This document shows positions 12,190 through 24,437 of a stretch of 64,000 bases of DNA, in pieces; within the stretch, counting starts at the first letter, position 1; each line of letters begins with the position of its first letter. The stretch covers positions 39,243,577 to 39,307,576 of the forward strand of contig NC_088873.1 in NCBI RefSeq assembly GCF_032884065.1, given 5' to 3'. Position numbers and translations under genes: made by a program. The notes under the pieces were generated by a model that had not been told where the DNA came from, made no database searches, and was given only the letters and a program-made list of their open reading frames with translations. This stretch comes from Artemia franciscana (taxonomy: Eukaryota; Arthropoda; Branchiopoda; Anostraca; Artemiidae).

Positions 12190-12839
12190 AAATAGCATTC
12201 TCTACCCTAGGTGTGGTTATTAACAGATGCTTTCTGATTTCAGAAACTATTCCAGCTTGAACCACATGTGATTACACCAACTTCCTGCTTGATAGATATT
12301 GGTTTACTACCACTGAATGATTTTAGCTGAGCTTGGGTTGTTTCGTAGGTTCTACATCTTGACACTGCAATTTCAAGAGTTAATGAGTCACCTTCTGCTA
12401 ACAGTTTCTCTTGAATAGCTTGGTTTCAAATTCCACAGACAATTCAGTCACAAATCATTTCATCTTGTTCTGTGTACAGACATGGTTTGGCCAATGTTTT
12501 TAATTCTGTGATGTACCTTTCAATACTTTCGTTTTCTAACTGGTCCCTCTTCTGGAAGCTGTATCTTGCAAACACAGTGTTTTTCTTTGGGCTTGCATAG
12601 TCTTTAAAGTATTTGATAAGGGGTTCAATTTTGTTGGCTTCACTCTTTTCCATTTCAAAAGTATTGAAGATCTCTTGTCCCTTTTCTCCCGTCCAGATAA
12701 GCAGGTAGGCACACTGAGATTTTTCTGTCTTTTCTGCCAGTGGTCCCATAGGCATCAACTGGGCATGCTGTTCAAATTGATTCCATTCATCTGCCAAGGA
12801 GGTGGCATCCCAGTTTATGGATGGCTGCTGGACTTCCAT
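12190..12839 (-). mobile_element. LTR-retrotransposon gag remnant
   Basis: From an ATG at 12839 on the - strand, the frame gives a Gypsy/Ty3-type capsid region: EWNQFEQHAQ, a CAYLLIWTGEKG segment, then SIERYITELKTLAK and EQDEMICD. In-frame TGA stops at 12444-12446 and 12426-12428 stand where related proteins usually have Arg, as C-to-T change of a CGA codon would give. The frame then continues (RCRTYETTQAQLKSF) to a third stop at 12240-12242. The remnant is cut off at about 12190 by the tandem array. No protease, polymerase or integrase remains in the window. The copy is not functional. Confidence 0.75.
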
Positions 12840-12864
12840 AGTGCTGTTAGATTTCAATGCCAAG

Positions 12865-12882
12865 ATCCCACTTCTGACACCA
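12865..12882 (-). other. Retrotransposon primer-binding site (tRNA-Leu)
   Basis: On the - strand TGGTGTCAGAAGTGGGAT is complementary over 18 bases to the 3' end of the animal tRNA-Leu I recall (ATCCCACTTCTGACA plus CCA). It lies directly after the LTR end and 25 bases before the gag start. Confidence 0.7.
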
Positions 12883-13180
12883 TGCAACATTTGTGATTAA
12901 TGCATTTATTTAAGCCAAGCTCATATAAAGAAAAAGCAATATAAGCAAGCATAGCACACACAACAAGAATAAATACAAGCACTAGCAAAGCAATCATAAT
13001 CACTACACCTACTGCACTACAACAGGACACAAGGGTCCCTGAGCCACAGTTTGGACTGTAGATTTATTTGTGAAAGTTTCATTCCCATAGACTAACCTGG
13101 GGTGCCAGACCAAAGTCATGTCACACCATCAGCAAGATGTTTCAGAGGAGGCTCAACATAACCTCATATTGCTGGACATG
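12883..13180 (-). mobile_element. Probable single LTR of the gag remnant
   Basis: On the - strand the sequence runs from about TGTCCAGCAATATG (near 13178) to ATGTTGCA at 12883, immediately before the primer-binding site. This gives TG...CA ends, about 295 bp, and includes an AATAAA-type signal close to the end. The outer boundary is uncertain because no second LTR is available for comparison. Confidence 0.45.
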
Positions 13181-13962
13181 CAATTAAGATAATAGCCAAG
13201 GCTACTGTCCTCAATAAATTTTTGAGTTGGCAAATGATATTAGCAATTACTTAGCTTTAAAACATAGTCACTTTCATTCTAGTTTAACTTACCTTCATCC
13301 AAAATAAGTCTAAAGAAATGGAAACAGGAGATCAACAAAAAAGCTTAGCCTTCTTCTATTTTGAATAGGCCTAGAAATACCTAATAGCCTATACTACTCA
13401 CTTTTTAAAGACTTCTGTTAAATACCTGATTAAATTTGGAGGCTGAGACCAACAGAAAATGAGTTGGTTAAATCTTATCCTAATTTTTGGCAGCTTCGGC
13501 TCCTTTGTTGTAAGATTTCTTCTTTGTTAAGCCTTCTTAGAATAGCTCATGTTTTATAATTTCAAACATTTAAATTTCTTTGAAATATGGGAAATTTTAG
13601 ATGTCACTTAGAGATTTAGAATACTTAGAAGAAATCGAAGGAAATAATCGAAAATAGAAAAAAAATGATTCCAGCCAACCTTTTCTCAAGATTCCAGCTA
13701 ATTCAGAATATAGTAAGAGATAATTATCATGAAAAGCCTTTAATTGATCGTAGTGCAGGTTAGAATAACGTATTATTTGATCTAAAACGAATTTGTTCGA
13801 TGGAGTCTATTGACATAATAAGTCGAAGTAAGCTAATCTATTGACAATAGGCCTATAGCCTAAACTTGTTCTACTTCTTGACCTAGGACTTTGGTAACAT
13901 TTATCCTCTACATTAGTTCAAATTTTTGGTAAGTATTCATCTAGATTCTTATAGGCTAGGGT
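13181..13962. other. AT-rich spacer
   Basis: No gene or shared repeat recognised. Confidence 0.4.
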
Positions 13963-14582
13963 AAAATTCTAGTTGATTGACTTTTGGCTATCTCAGAAAG
14001 GGGTTAGGTTAGAAAAATGAAACTTTCAGGGATGAATCTAAAGGCTAAAGTATGTTCCTGATAGGTATTTTGAAACAACTACCTCCAGTCCTTCTCCCTC
14101 TAGAGGGCCCTGACCTTTGATGACCTTTTAAAACAAGTGTGCTATAAAATTGAAACCTTGCAAAATAGATCTTCTGCTTAATTGAAGTACAACAAAATTG
14201 TTTTCAGCTTCATAACTTTGCTCAATTCCATTTTATAAGGTTTTAAATATATTCAAATACATTTCCTAAATTTTGAAAAAAACATTGATAAGGCTCAAAA
14301 TTCTACTCAAATAACAGGAATTGCATTTTAGAACTAAAGGCAGTGAAAAGCACCTAGTAAATGAAAATTAAGGTAAAATGTTGTTTTGTCAAAATTTCAA
14401 TAGGTACAGACCTGTCATGTAGGCAATTTTCAGGGCCCTTTAGAGGGAGAAGGAGTGGAGGTGGGTACTTAAAATACCTTCCCAGGACATACTTTAGCCT
14501 GTAGACCCATCCCTGAAAGTTTTGTTTTCCTAACCTAAACCCTTTCTGAGATAGCAAGAAGTCAATTAACTAGAATTTTACC
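13963..14582. mobile_element. Long-TIR element, copy 1 (about 620 bp)
   Basis: The ends are near-perfect inverted repeats of about 150 bp: the left begins GGTAAAATTCTAGTTGATTG and the right ends CAATTAACTAGAATTTTACC. Both arms carry TCTCAGAAAGG and CCCTCTAGAGGG-type phrases. The whole element recurs at 47681-48306 with about 85-90 percent identity by eye. It has no coding capacity, so it is a non-autonomous terminal-inverted-repeat element of unknown superfamily. Confidence 0.75.
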
Positions 14583-14735
14583 CCTTATAGATCTTGTGGG
14601 AAAATATTTTGAAGCACCACCTCTTTTTCCCTCCAGACAGCACTGATCTGTAGCTATCTGCATTGTAAAAGTGAAAACTTACAAGATAGATCATCTGATT
14701 GTATGAGGGATAAATATTAATGCATTTATATAATT
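14583..14735. repeat. Degenerate third piece of the long-TIR element
   Basis: GAAGCACCACCTCTTTTTCC, a CTGATC phrase and AAAGTGAAAACTTACAAGAT resemble the left half of the preceding element, strongly diverged. Confidence 0.4.
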
Positions 14736-14739
14736 GACC

Positions 14740-15935
14740 TACAAAAGTGACATACCACTTGATTCCATGCCATTTTTATGCTCAATCTGAATATAGGCTA
14801 GTAATTACTTTAGCTATCTAGCAAATTCAATTTAAACCTTTTTTGGACCCTTGAAAATGAAAATTTCTTTCTATGGTTTTTGGGTATAAAAAGGGTTAAA
14901 ATATTGGTTTCAAACTTTCAATTCCATAAGAACCAATGTAGTTTAAGTTACATAACCCACAAGCATTGATCTATCACAATTCAAGTTGGATAAAAAATTC
15001 TAAACAATTTTTCCATCCACCAAGTTTCTTCTCTGTACTTTGTTGTTTTTTCATTTAGGCAGAATTGTAGTTCCTGGACTTAAATTATACTAATGATTTA
15101 AGCATCCTAGATGAAAGTATGAGCAAAATGAATGAACTCTTAGACATTTTGTGAGTTCAGAGACCTAGAATAGGTTTGAAAATTACTGTTAAGAAGACTA
15201 GGAATAAGTGAAGATAAAAAGGTGACATTGGGTGACAAAAAGATTGACCAGGTAGGCAGCTTCACAGTAGGTTGTATAAAAAATGTGGTTCAATCCTGCT
15301 TTCTAGGTCTATAATGAAAGAAAAGTTTAGATGGTTTGGGCATGTTCTGCAGATAAAGGATGACAGATTGCTGAAGATTGTCCTTTTTGGCCAACTGTTT
15401 AAGGATAAATTGAAAGCAGGTCATCCTTGTCTATGGTAAGAGGATTTCATAAAGAAAGATTTAAAGGAAATGAGTACTTCCTGGGAGGGTATAAAGAGGG
15501 AGGCTTTAAATAGATTGGGATAAAGGATTGTGCATAGTTATGTTGGCCTCATGTGGCTTGGTGCTGCATTGAGTTGTTAGTAGTAGTAGTCTTAAGCAGA
15601 CTTACAGAATAAGGAGAAAACATGGCAGAATTTTTCTGAATTTTTATTCAACTTGAATCATGAAAATCAATGTTTGTTAATTATACAACTTTTAAAAAAT
15701 CCTTAGATTGCTGCAAGCTCTAATCTAAGGTAACAAAATGATTTTTACAATGAAATAGTATGTTTGAAACCATTTTCATGCTCAAAACTATAATAAGAAA
15801 TTATCATCAAGGGTCTTAAAAAGGTTTAAAATTGAATTTTCAAGAAAATCAATAAGGCTCTTATATTCATATAAGGTAAAAAATGGCATCAAGTGGTGTG
15901 GTCACTTTTTTCATAGGTCAGTTATGCAAACTGCT
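14740..15935. repeat. Inverted pair of about 190-bp arms around a LINE scrap
   Basis: The arm at 14740-14925 (CCACTTGATTCCATGCCATT, then TTTAAACCTTTTTTGG) reappears inverted at 15740-15930 (AAAATGGCATCAAGTGGTGT). The arms are about 75-80 percent alike by eye. The space between holds a LINE 3' fragment. It may be an old foldback element. Confidence 0.55.
15200..15595 (+). mobile_element. LINE 3'-end fragment
   Basis: The reading VTLGDKKIDQVG matches [12 protein letters not shown] of the LINE at 42100-42835. After an internal deletion, MKEKFRWFGHVLQIKDDRLLK and GHPCLW follow, then a tail ending GLMWLGAALSC and a TAG-repeat. It is the C-terminal end of a reverse transcriptase with stops. Confidence 0.7.
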
Positions 15936-16034
15936 CCATATTTACTGAATGAGGTGCAAGAAAAGTGTTTTTAGGCTCTTACTTTTGCTCAATCCCTATG
16001 GGACAAATTCTACTGATATTTGTTAAAATTTGGA

Positions 16035-16680
16035 AAATATGCAGTTTTCAACATAACTTAGCTAGGATGAAAATGAACACATCACTTATTGTCTTTTTCA
16101 TACCCCTTCTAAAATCAATAATTGCTTCTGGGGCAAATTGTATTTTGAGCCTTTAATGTGGCCCCAAAATGTAAAACACTGTATATTCAACAAAATTTTA
16201 AAATGCAATTCTAAAAAAACATGCCTAGTGGAAAAAAAAACCTTATTGCTAATTCAGGAATGATAATTATTATTTTTGTCTTTGTAGTATTTGAAAACAA
16301 GCTTGTAGTAATTTTTAAAAAGAGCCCAAAACATTTCATAAATGATGTCAGATCAAACCTGACTTAATTTTTCAGAGGTTTCTAACTATTTTTAAAAATT
16401 TTTCTGCAAATTAGTCCTATAATAACATTTCAGTTTTGAAGACAAATGTAAATAATAATTTGGTCTACCATTCCTGATTTGGCTATAGATGGCAGTTTTT
16501 TGGAAACATATTATAAATTTTGGTTACTATGGGCTGTTTTGAGTCTGTCATAGGCTCAAAATGTAATTTCCTTCAGAAATAATTCTTCAATTATGAAAGA
16601 CCATAAAAAAAGACAAAAGTTTATGTATTCACTTCCATTCTAGCTAAGTTATGTTTTAAAACTTTTCTGATCATAATGTG
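16035..16680. repeat. Foldback repeat with about 210-bp diverged arms
   Basis: Phrases of the left arm (ACATAACTTAGCTAGGATG, AAATTGTATTTTGAGCC, CTAATTCAGGAATGATA) are found in reverse complement between 16445 and 16660. The loop is about 180 bp. No coding frame. Confidence 0.55.
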
Positions 16681-17589
16681 ACCATCAAAAAGCATACTTG
16701 GCAAGGGGTCAGCATCTTGACATCCATCCTCAATGTTTAAAACACCAAGGACATCAAAATTAAGAAAAAATTGTCTTCTGGATCCATTTTAGGTCTCTTC
16801 ATACCTGAAAACCGTGATTTTCTAAGAACTTTCTTTTGGTAGTTCCAAAACTACAAGGTTTCTAGGGTAGGATCATATTTTTGTCAGTGTTAACACATTC
16901 AACCATGAAAATAATTTAGACAAACTGACCAGTTGAATTTGACACCATTTGTGTTCTATGGAATATTCAATGTTAGCAATCTGTTGACTCAAAAAAACTA
17001 CACCTTCAAAGGAAAGCTGCACCTTCTTCAGCTGGTTGCTACCATATTCTTTAGAGCAAATTTAAAAGTGCCTATTTACCAATATAGTAGCTTGGTAGTG
17101 TTCCCTTTGGTAAATATTTAGCCCTGTATTTATTCCTGAATGTTTCATTCACTTAACCTACCTAATTTCCCAGTTATCAAGAAGTCCCTAAGGTAGAATT
17201 TATAATTAGCTGCTAATGCAGAATTGCTCCTCCTCAGAAGGAAAAACTATAAAATTCTGATAGCAAATTCAAAAACTTTTTAAAACCTGATTTCTGTCAT
17301 TCCAGAAAGCACTTTACTTTACCACCACCCTTGATGTGCAAACATATACCCCAATAATTTATCTTATATCTATATCCCTACACCACACCCATATCTTCAA
17401 TGGATTTAATGGTAAAGTAGCTATAAGATCTGTATAGTAGCAACAAGATCCATAAAAAAGTAGTAGCAACAAAGTAGCAAACAAAATATAAAAAAAAATC
17501 CATATTGGGTGTGTATATAGAAGTTCTAGTGCAACCAGTCTTGATGTTTGTGAATTATATCTCAAAGCAATCATTGGTGAAATAGCATC
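16681..17589. other. AT-rich spacer
   Basis: No gene or shared repeat recognised. Confidence 0.4.
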
Positions 17590-19680
17590 TTCATTATCAC
17601 CAACTGTTGTATCTGATTATTATTGGTGATTTTAACTTCCCATTAATTTAGTGGGTTGATGGTCTGGGTCATGCAGTATATAGTAATGGAGATTCACCAT
17701 TTTTGTCTTTGTCTATCTGATAACTTCCTTCTTCAAATGGTTGATAAATCAACAAGGCATGATGGTGATCAGAATGGTTCCTTGTTGGATCTTTTAATTT
17801 TGAGCAATCCAGATACCCTCATCAGAAATGAGTTTCTTCCTCCAGTTGGCAACAGCAACCACTCAGTCATCCTATCTGTGTTACCCTTGAATAGTTGTCT
17901 GCATCCTAACATCCTAACTAACTTTTTTGACTATTGAGCAATACAGAAGGAACTAGCCTTAGGAAATTGGTCAGAACTAATCATTTCTAATATTAACAAA
18001 TCATGGACAAATGTTAAGGAAGTCCTTCTATCAACAGAGAAAAAGCAATCCCATGTCATCTACCAGAAACAATTTAATTCCTCACAATGGATGCAAAGAG
18101 AATAATCAACAGGAAAGTCAGAACCTAGAAAAGATACAACAAGGATAAAACACAAGAAAATTGGCACAGATATGCAAAGGCTCAGAACCTTACCTCCAAT
18201 GTAGGTAGGAAACTGAAGCCTGAACATGTGGAGAAGCTTGCCTCAGATATCAAGGCAAACACCAAATCTTTCTGGAGGCATGTTTCTGCTAAAAATCCTA
18301 ACTACCCTACCATTTCTGATCTCAAACATAATGGCATAACCCATTCATTGCCAGTAGACAATTTTAATCTATTGAATTCTCAGTTTGCCCAGTCCCTACC
18401 ATCCGATCTTGTTTTACTATCCCTGAAGCACCATCAGTTTAAATATCTGATCCAACAGCTAAATTGTCAATTACTGAAGAACTGGTCTTAGCTAGCCTTG
18501 ATAAACTTGAATCTAATAAACCCAAGTGATCAGATGGGATACATCCAGGGCTCCTCAAAGGGTGCTGAATGTTCTCAGTTCTCCCCTGTGTTGACTCTTC
18601 CAGCTGTCCCCACAAAATGGAGAACTACCATCTGATTGGAAAACATATATTGCACCAATCCATGGAAAAGACCCCAAAGATCATGCAGAAAATCACCATC
18701 CCATCAGCATTGCTTCTGCAGTTTTAAAGGTGCTTCTGAGATTTGACAACAGAACTCTAATTCAGCACTTGGAAACTAACAACATCCTCACTTCCAATAC
18801 ATCTTTAAGATTCATTGATACTAATATAATACAGACATATGAGTATGTTACATCATTTGTGGATAAAGATCTCCCTGTCAACATGCTGTTCCTTGACCTC
18901 TCAAAAGCATTTGACAGGGTTTGTCATGAATTCCTCATCACCAAACTAAAGGAGCAGCTCCTCACTCTTTATGCTGATGATTCAAAACTTGTTGGCAAAG
19001 CAGCCACACCCTCTGACCTGCAATCTATACCAAAAGGACATTGACATTCTTGGGACTTGGGCTGATACATGTCTTCTCTCTTTCAGTAGTGATAAATGCC
19101 ATGTAATCCATTTTGGCAAATTACAATAAACATCAGCAGTACCATCTCCAAGGTAACCTCTTTTGGCAGTCTCTGAAGAAAGAGATCTTGGAGTCATTGT
19201 TGATTGTCAACTTAAGTTCAGCAACCATGCAAAATCTGTATTGTTGTCTGCCTCCCAATCTCTCAGAATAATCAAAAGAATTATCTCCATCAGATACCCA
19301 AGTGTGTTTATGAGACTTTACAAGCACTAGTTCACCCATGCCTAAAGGTTGGAATAACCCTGGCGTCACCCTACTTCAAGAGGGACAAGGAAATGCTAGA
19401 AAGTGTACAACAAAAAGCAACCAAAATGGTCCAAGGCTTCAAACAAATGTTATACAAAGAGCGTTTACAGCACTTAAAGCTTCCTATTCTCACATGCCAG
19501 AGGAAATATGGCAAAATGATTATGGCCCACAAAATTATGTCCAGAAATATTTCCCCTGGTCTCCTTCTCGCCCTCCCCCATCAGTATGTTCTGTGGCAAG
19601 AGGGCATTCCAAGAAAGTCTTCAAGAAATACTCCTCAATCTGAGAAAGAAGCTATTTCTTCAGCCAGCTAGTTGTGTAGA
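17590..19680 (+). mobile_element. Decayed LINE with internally deleted reverse transcriptase
   Basis: In order: the end of an apurinic-type endonuclease (17755-17935: GSLLDLLILSNPDTLI, then NSNHSVILSVLP); a linker with KSFWRHVSAKNPNYP (18260-18300); palm motif A FLDLSKAFDRV (Asp codon 18895-18897); motif C YADD at 18970-18981; then EERDLGVIVDCQLKFSNH (about 19180-19230) and a C-terminal region to about 19680. Only 25 codons separate motifs A and C, where a whole enzyme has about 65-75, so motif B has been deleted in frame. Many stops and frameshifts. CR1/jockey-type. Confidence 0.85.
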
Positions 19681-20320
19681 AAAAACTGTCTGAAGATACA
19701 GTGGCTGCTGATTCAACAGTGGATTCAAGCAAGATCTTGACAAAGAATGGTAACAGCAAAAATTCCTGTACGACTGGGAAGCTGTTGAGTCCTAAACCCA
19801 AAAAAATATAACAAGCAATTGCATCAAACAACCTACAGAAGTCACAACAGAGCATTAAAAGATAGAAAAACCTTAGATTTACTCCAAGCTGCAATTTAAG
19901 GTGATCAACAAAATCGAGAAACAAGAGAATACATTGAGAATATAGCCATAATTGGGGCTAAGCATTTGCTAACAGTGGGAGGAGATGGTATAAATTAAAG
20001 TGAAACATTTTTAGGAATGATATTAGTATATATTTAAGGATTTTTAGAGTTGTTTACTGGATTATATAGTATTTATCTCTAAGGAGGAGTTATTCTGCAC
20101 TTGCTCCAAAATTTTCAGTGTTTTCTTTTAGTTTTGCATAAACCCTTGGTCCATCAGAAGGGGTGGGGCAGGTTGCACTATCAGGAAGGTTTGAATGAGC
20201 ATAAAATAGGGAATCCAATGGTGCAGCTTTTATTATTATGTTTTGTTTAGATATGATCAACCACCTCAAATTTGCTGGTTTATGTGGCCAAACAAAACCA
20301 AATTTGATAAATACTTTGTG
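19681..20320. other. Spacer, possible LINE tail
   Basis: No conserved frame. The - strand open frame at 20090-20338 is not recognised and looks non-coding. Confidence 0.3.
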
Positions 20321-20324
20321 GTTC

Positions 20325-20420
20325 AATGCCTTCTCCATCCCATTCTGTTCAAAGCCTCCCTCTGTACATCCTCCCTGGAAGTTCCCATTTCCCTTAAATC
20401 TTTCCTTACAACATATTCCC
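20325..20420 (-). mobile_element. Short LINE 3'-end scrap
   Basis: CTTCTCCATCCCATTCTGTTC and GGAAGTTCCCATTTC resemble 42175-42240 at the 3' end of the LINE on the - strand. It is short and diverged. Confidence 0.4.
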
Positions 20421-22254
20421 TCCCTCCTTTGGTACTGCTCTTATTTAATTAGTATTGTTCCTAGAGACTTGGTCAACCACTACATTTGCCTAAAATGCTG
20501 CCATTGGTTGGATCACCAAATTTCTAAAAGACTATGTTTTTATATGTTATAAATGGGGAACCAGAAGGCATATCTATTTTTCAGAACTGCTAGAAATAGG
20601 TGTACCCAGCTTCCTTATCAACAACAAATAAATATGATGTGTTTACCTACACTTGGTATGACTGCACTTTGTATGAGTTTGATATGAAACTGGCCTCCCC
20701 ACAATCTAAGGGAGATAAGCAACTCACTACAAGTGTCCAGCTGCATGTCGCTAAAATACTGTACAACCTGAGAACTTCTTACCATGAGCAGCATACACTA
20801 TTAAAAATCCCGACCGTTACCTACCATCAGGGGTGTATTTCCGGCATTTTCATTGAGGGAGGGGGCAAGAGGTATCCATATCTGAATAGCCAAGGGGCAT
20901 GGGCCTTGTAATATTTTTTTTTACAAATTATTAAGAGAGGATGTAACTGCACACCTAACCGCAACCCAAGTCACATCCCTGCCTACCATAGAGAAAAGGT
21001 GATATCATCACAGTAATTCAAGCATCTAAAAGCCAGTTCCACTTCAAGCTGTCTCCCCATCAGCCCCAACCAAAAAATATGGGAGAACTAGAACTTTTTC
21101 CAACTAACCACATAAAACACTATCTTTTCTACACTAGCCATATTGCTCTGCTTTGGAACTCCCAAAGAAAACAAACCATTTGCTTCTGTTTCTCATAGCA
21201 CATTCAAGAATGGGGTGGATACCAATGGATACAGTGAACTGCGGGGACTAGACTGGGAAGATCTTAATCAGTAGTGAAAGCTAAATCTGTCTAGTACCTA
21301 CTTATTGTGGCCAGATCATCACCTGCAGCAACATTTACTGGTGCAATTTTACCTTATTGCTTATAAATATGATTTCAAATAATTCAAGGTAATTACTAGA
21401 TCTATCCTAGAGAGGTTTTCTATGCCATGTTAATGAAACTGTCAGGGGTGGATAATTTAGGCCTGAGGAGATTCTAAACTCCCACTTTGGGGGATAAATT
21501 TATGAATAAATAGATAACTTTGTTAGCTGAAAGATCAATAGTCCATTGAATGCAAATTTTAACGCTGGTTTCAATATGTAATTAATTGTTACCCTAGGGC
21601 CTAGATATTCCCCTGGCCCATATACAAAACTTTGTTGATTATTTTGGCTGATGTTAATTTTTACCTATTTCTTCTGAACAGTTGGTTTATAATGAAAAAT
21701 TATAAGAATTTCAAAAAAACTAACAAAGTTTTGAATATATGATGGTTTAGAGTCCTGTTTAGTGCTTGACTACATGGTAGCGACACTATATTTAGAATTC
21801 CATTGAAGGGAAAACCAAATGGTTCTTCTGGGGTCAATTTTAAATTCTTCAAGTTACTTATCTAAAATCTAGGTGGACACACCACTTTATGTATGTTTTT
21901 TATGGTCTTTTCAATATACCAACTGCTTCCAGTACAATTATCAGCCCCCCCCCTCCCTAATAGACAAATGTATATCCTAAGTTATTCTTTGTAATTTCAT
22001 GGGCCTAGTGTAATCTTTCTTTTATTGTGCTTGTTTGCAAGAAATGAATCATGGTATTAAAACAACATTAAGAATATATTATTTAGCATATATATTTGCT
22101 CAAGGGTGAGGGGGTGAATTGAGCTGGAAATCATTAGTCTACTCTGAATGTAAAACATCTATTCTAGTATTTAAGCTAGTTCAGAAGAGGTTACGCACAT
22201 GAATTGTCCTATTATGGCATGTTTTACTCCTCTGTTTTCTCTTTTTTGCTTTTT
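20421..22254. other. Spacer with weak LINE resemblance
   Basis: Between 21100 and 21290 the + strand reads HSTFKNGVDTNGYSELRG after a block resembling a LINE C-terminus, with stops; this is weak. Otherwise no gene, RNA or repeat is recognised. Confidence 0.25.
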
Positions 22255-22560
22255 TTAGAACTTTAGTTCATTCATTACCTTAATTACCTTAAATCGCATT
22301 GTCCAGCGAAATAAGGATTAAATCCTGTAGAATCGCTGGTTAGTGATGACGACGGCATCCCACTCAGTTCGCCATGGCTTTGATGACCATTCTCCATCAA
22401 CGGCTCTTTTAAAGGCAGCTGTGCTGGGGGTAGTGACCGCTTTTTCGGTGAGAGAATTCCACAAACTCACTATTCTATAAGTGAAAAGTTATTGCGTAGT
22501 CTAGTGGCAGCTCTCTTCTGATACAGTTTCCGACTATTCATGTAGTTTTATGTTGCTAAC
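22255..22560 (-). mobile_element. LINE 3'-end fragment
   Basis: The nucleotide sequence matches 61855-62110 over about 250 bp (CATTGTCCAGCGAAATAAGG, GGCATCCCACTCAGTTCGCC). On the - strand it reads EKAVTTPSTAAFKRAVDGEW, the usual last block of this LINE family, also seen at 32700-33000. Confidence 0.7.
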
Positions 22561-22748
22561 CAGGAATCAGGTACAAATAAAATGTTGCTTTTCTTTCCCC
22601 TCGAGTGTTGTTTTTCCAAAATATAATAATCACTGTTGTTCCAATTTCGCCTCCTCTCTCCTAATGAGACCAGATATAGCCTAAATGAGTTCATGAGTTT
22701 ATAATTTTTTGTGCCTATTTATCCTGAGAAGTTGGTTCTTACAGACAA

Positions 22749-24437
22749 ATTAAATTAAAAAAACAAGTTTTTTTAACGGAAAGTAAGGAGCCACATTAAA
22801 ACTTAAAACGAACAGAAATTACTTCGTATATGAAAAGGGCTGCTTCCTCATCAACGCCCGCTCTTTACGCTAAAGTTTGACTCTTTCTCTTAATTCTACT
22901 TTTTAAAACAGTAAAAAACTTTAGCGTAAAGAGCGGGGGTTGATGAGGAAGCAGCCCCTTTCATATACAAAGTAATTTTTGTTCGTTTTAAGCTTTAATG
23001 TCGCTCCCTCCTTTCCGTTAAAAAAACTTGTTTTTTTTTAATTTCTGAAGGTTTTTGAATCAATGCATGTTTTAATTTTGGCTCTCCGCAGAGGAATAAT
23101 TAAAACGAAATTTGCATATTTATTTTTTGGCTAATTGGCTTTCTCGTGGTTTTGATCGAATGACTATGAGAAAAAAAGGAGCAGGAGAGGAGACCTAGTT
23201 GCCCTCCGATTTTTCAGTTACTTAAAAAGGCAACTAGAACTTTTAGTTTTTACCAATGTTTTTATTAGTAAAAGATATACGTAACTTACAAATTAGCTTA
23301 CATAACGAACTTCTGTATTCTCATGTTTTTATTACATATATGAAGGGGTTCATCCCCTCGTCAGTACCTCGCTCTTTACACTAAAGCTTAAACTTTGTCC
23401 CAATTTCTTAAAAATAACCCCTGAATCACAAAAGTCGTAGAATAAATAGTTGAAATTACTAAAAATGCTTTAGCGTTAAGAGCGAGGTATTAGGAGGAGG
23501 TGAGCCCATCATATGCGTAATGGTTTTAATGCTTCTCCTTACTTTCAGTTGAAAAAACTTTTTCATATTTATTTTTTCATTGTTTTTTTTTTAAATAATG
23601 CTAGAAAACCCTGAGCTCCCTTCATGAAACTTTTCTTCCTCCATGACAAATTCCTCCAAGGAAAGTTCCCCAACATATCCCCACCTTCTCACCCCCCCCC
23701 CCCCGATCTCAAAATCCCCCAGAAAACGTCTGTACACTTCCAAATAACCATTACTATATGTAAGCACTGCTCAAAGTTTGTAACTTGTCGCCCCTCTCAC
23801 AGGGACTGTGGGGGAGTAAGTCGTCCCCAAAGACATAGTTATAAGGTTGTTTGACTACGCTGAATAAAATGGCTATCTCAGAATTTTGATCCGGTGACTT
23901 GGGGAAAATAATTAGCGTGGGAGGGGGCCTAGGTGCCCTCCAATTTTTTTGGTCACTTAAAAAGGGCACTAGAACTTTTCATTTCCGTTAGAATGAGCCC
24001 CCTTGCAAGATTCTAGGACCACTGGGTCGATATGATCACCCCTGGAGAAAAAACAAAAAAACTAACAAACAAATAAACACGCATCCATGATCTGCCTTCT
24101 GGCAAAAAATACAATATTCCACATTTTTGTAGATAGGAGCTTGAAACTTCTACAACAGGGTTCTCTGATACGCTGAATCTGATGGTGTGATTTTCGTTAA
24201 GATTCTATGACTTTTAGGGGTGGTTTCCCCCTATTTTCTAAAATAAGGCAAATTTTCTCAGGCGCCTAACTTTTGATGGGTAAGATTAAACTTGATGAAA
24301 CTTATATATTTAAAATCAGCATTAAAACGCGATTCTTTTGACGTAGCTATTGGTATCAAAATTCCATTTTTTAGAGTTTTGGTTACTATTGAGCCAGGTC
24401 ATTCCTTACTACAGTTTGTTACCAGGAACTGTTTGAT
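22749..24437. repeat. Long compound repeat element
   Basis: It opens with a foldback of about 290 bp (22749-23041). The arms of about 125 bp start near AACGGAAAGTAAGGAGC and include GGGCTGCTTCCTCATCAACG and TTTACGCTAAAGT. A middle part follows with a second, weaker inverted repeat (23341-23515, CCTCGCTCTTTACACTAAAG against CTTTAGCGTTAAGAGCGAGG), then a region related to the 280-bp array (23780-24000, reversed), ending with TTTGTTACCAGGAACTGTTTGA. That this is one unit is supported by 55040-55345, where the same opening foldback is joined directly to the phrase AAACTTATATATTTAAAATC found here at 24298-24318. No protein is encoded. Confidence 0.65.

Noticed and set aside
12865..12882. tRNA-Leu gene
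   Set aside because: Only the 18 bases complementary to the tRNA 3' end are present; there is no cloverleaf. It is the retrotransposon primer site.
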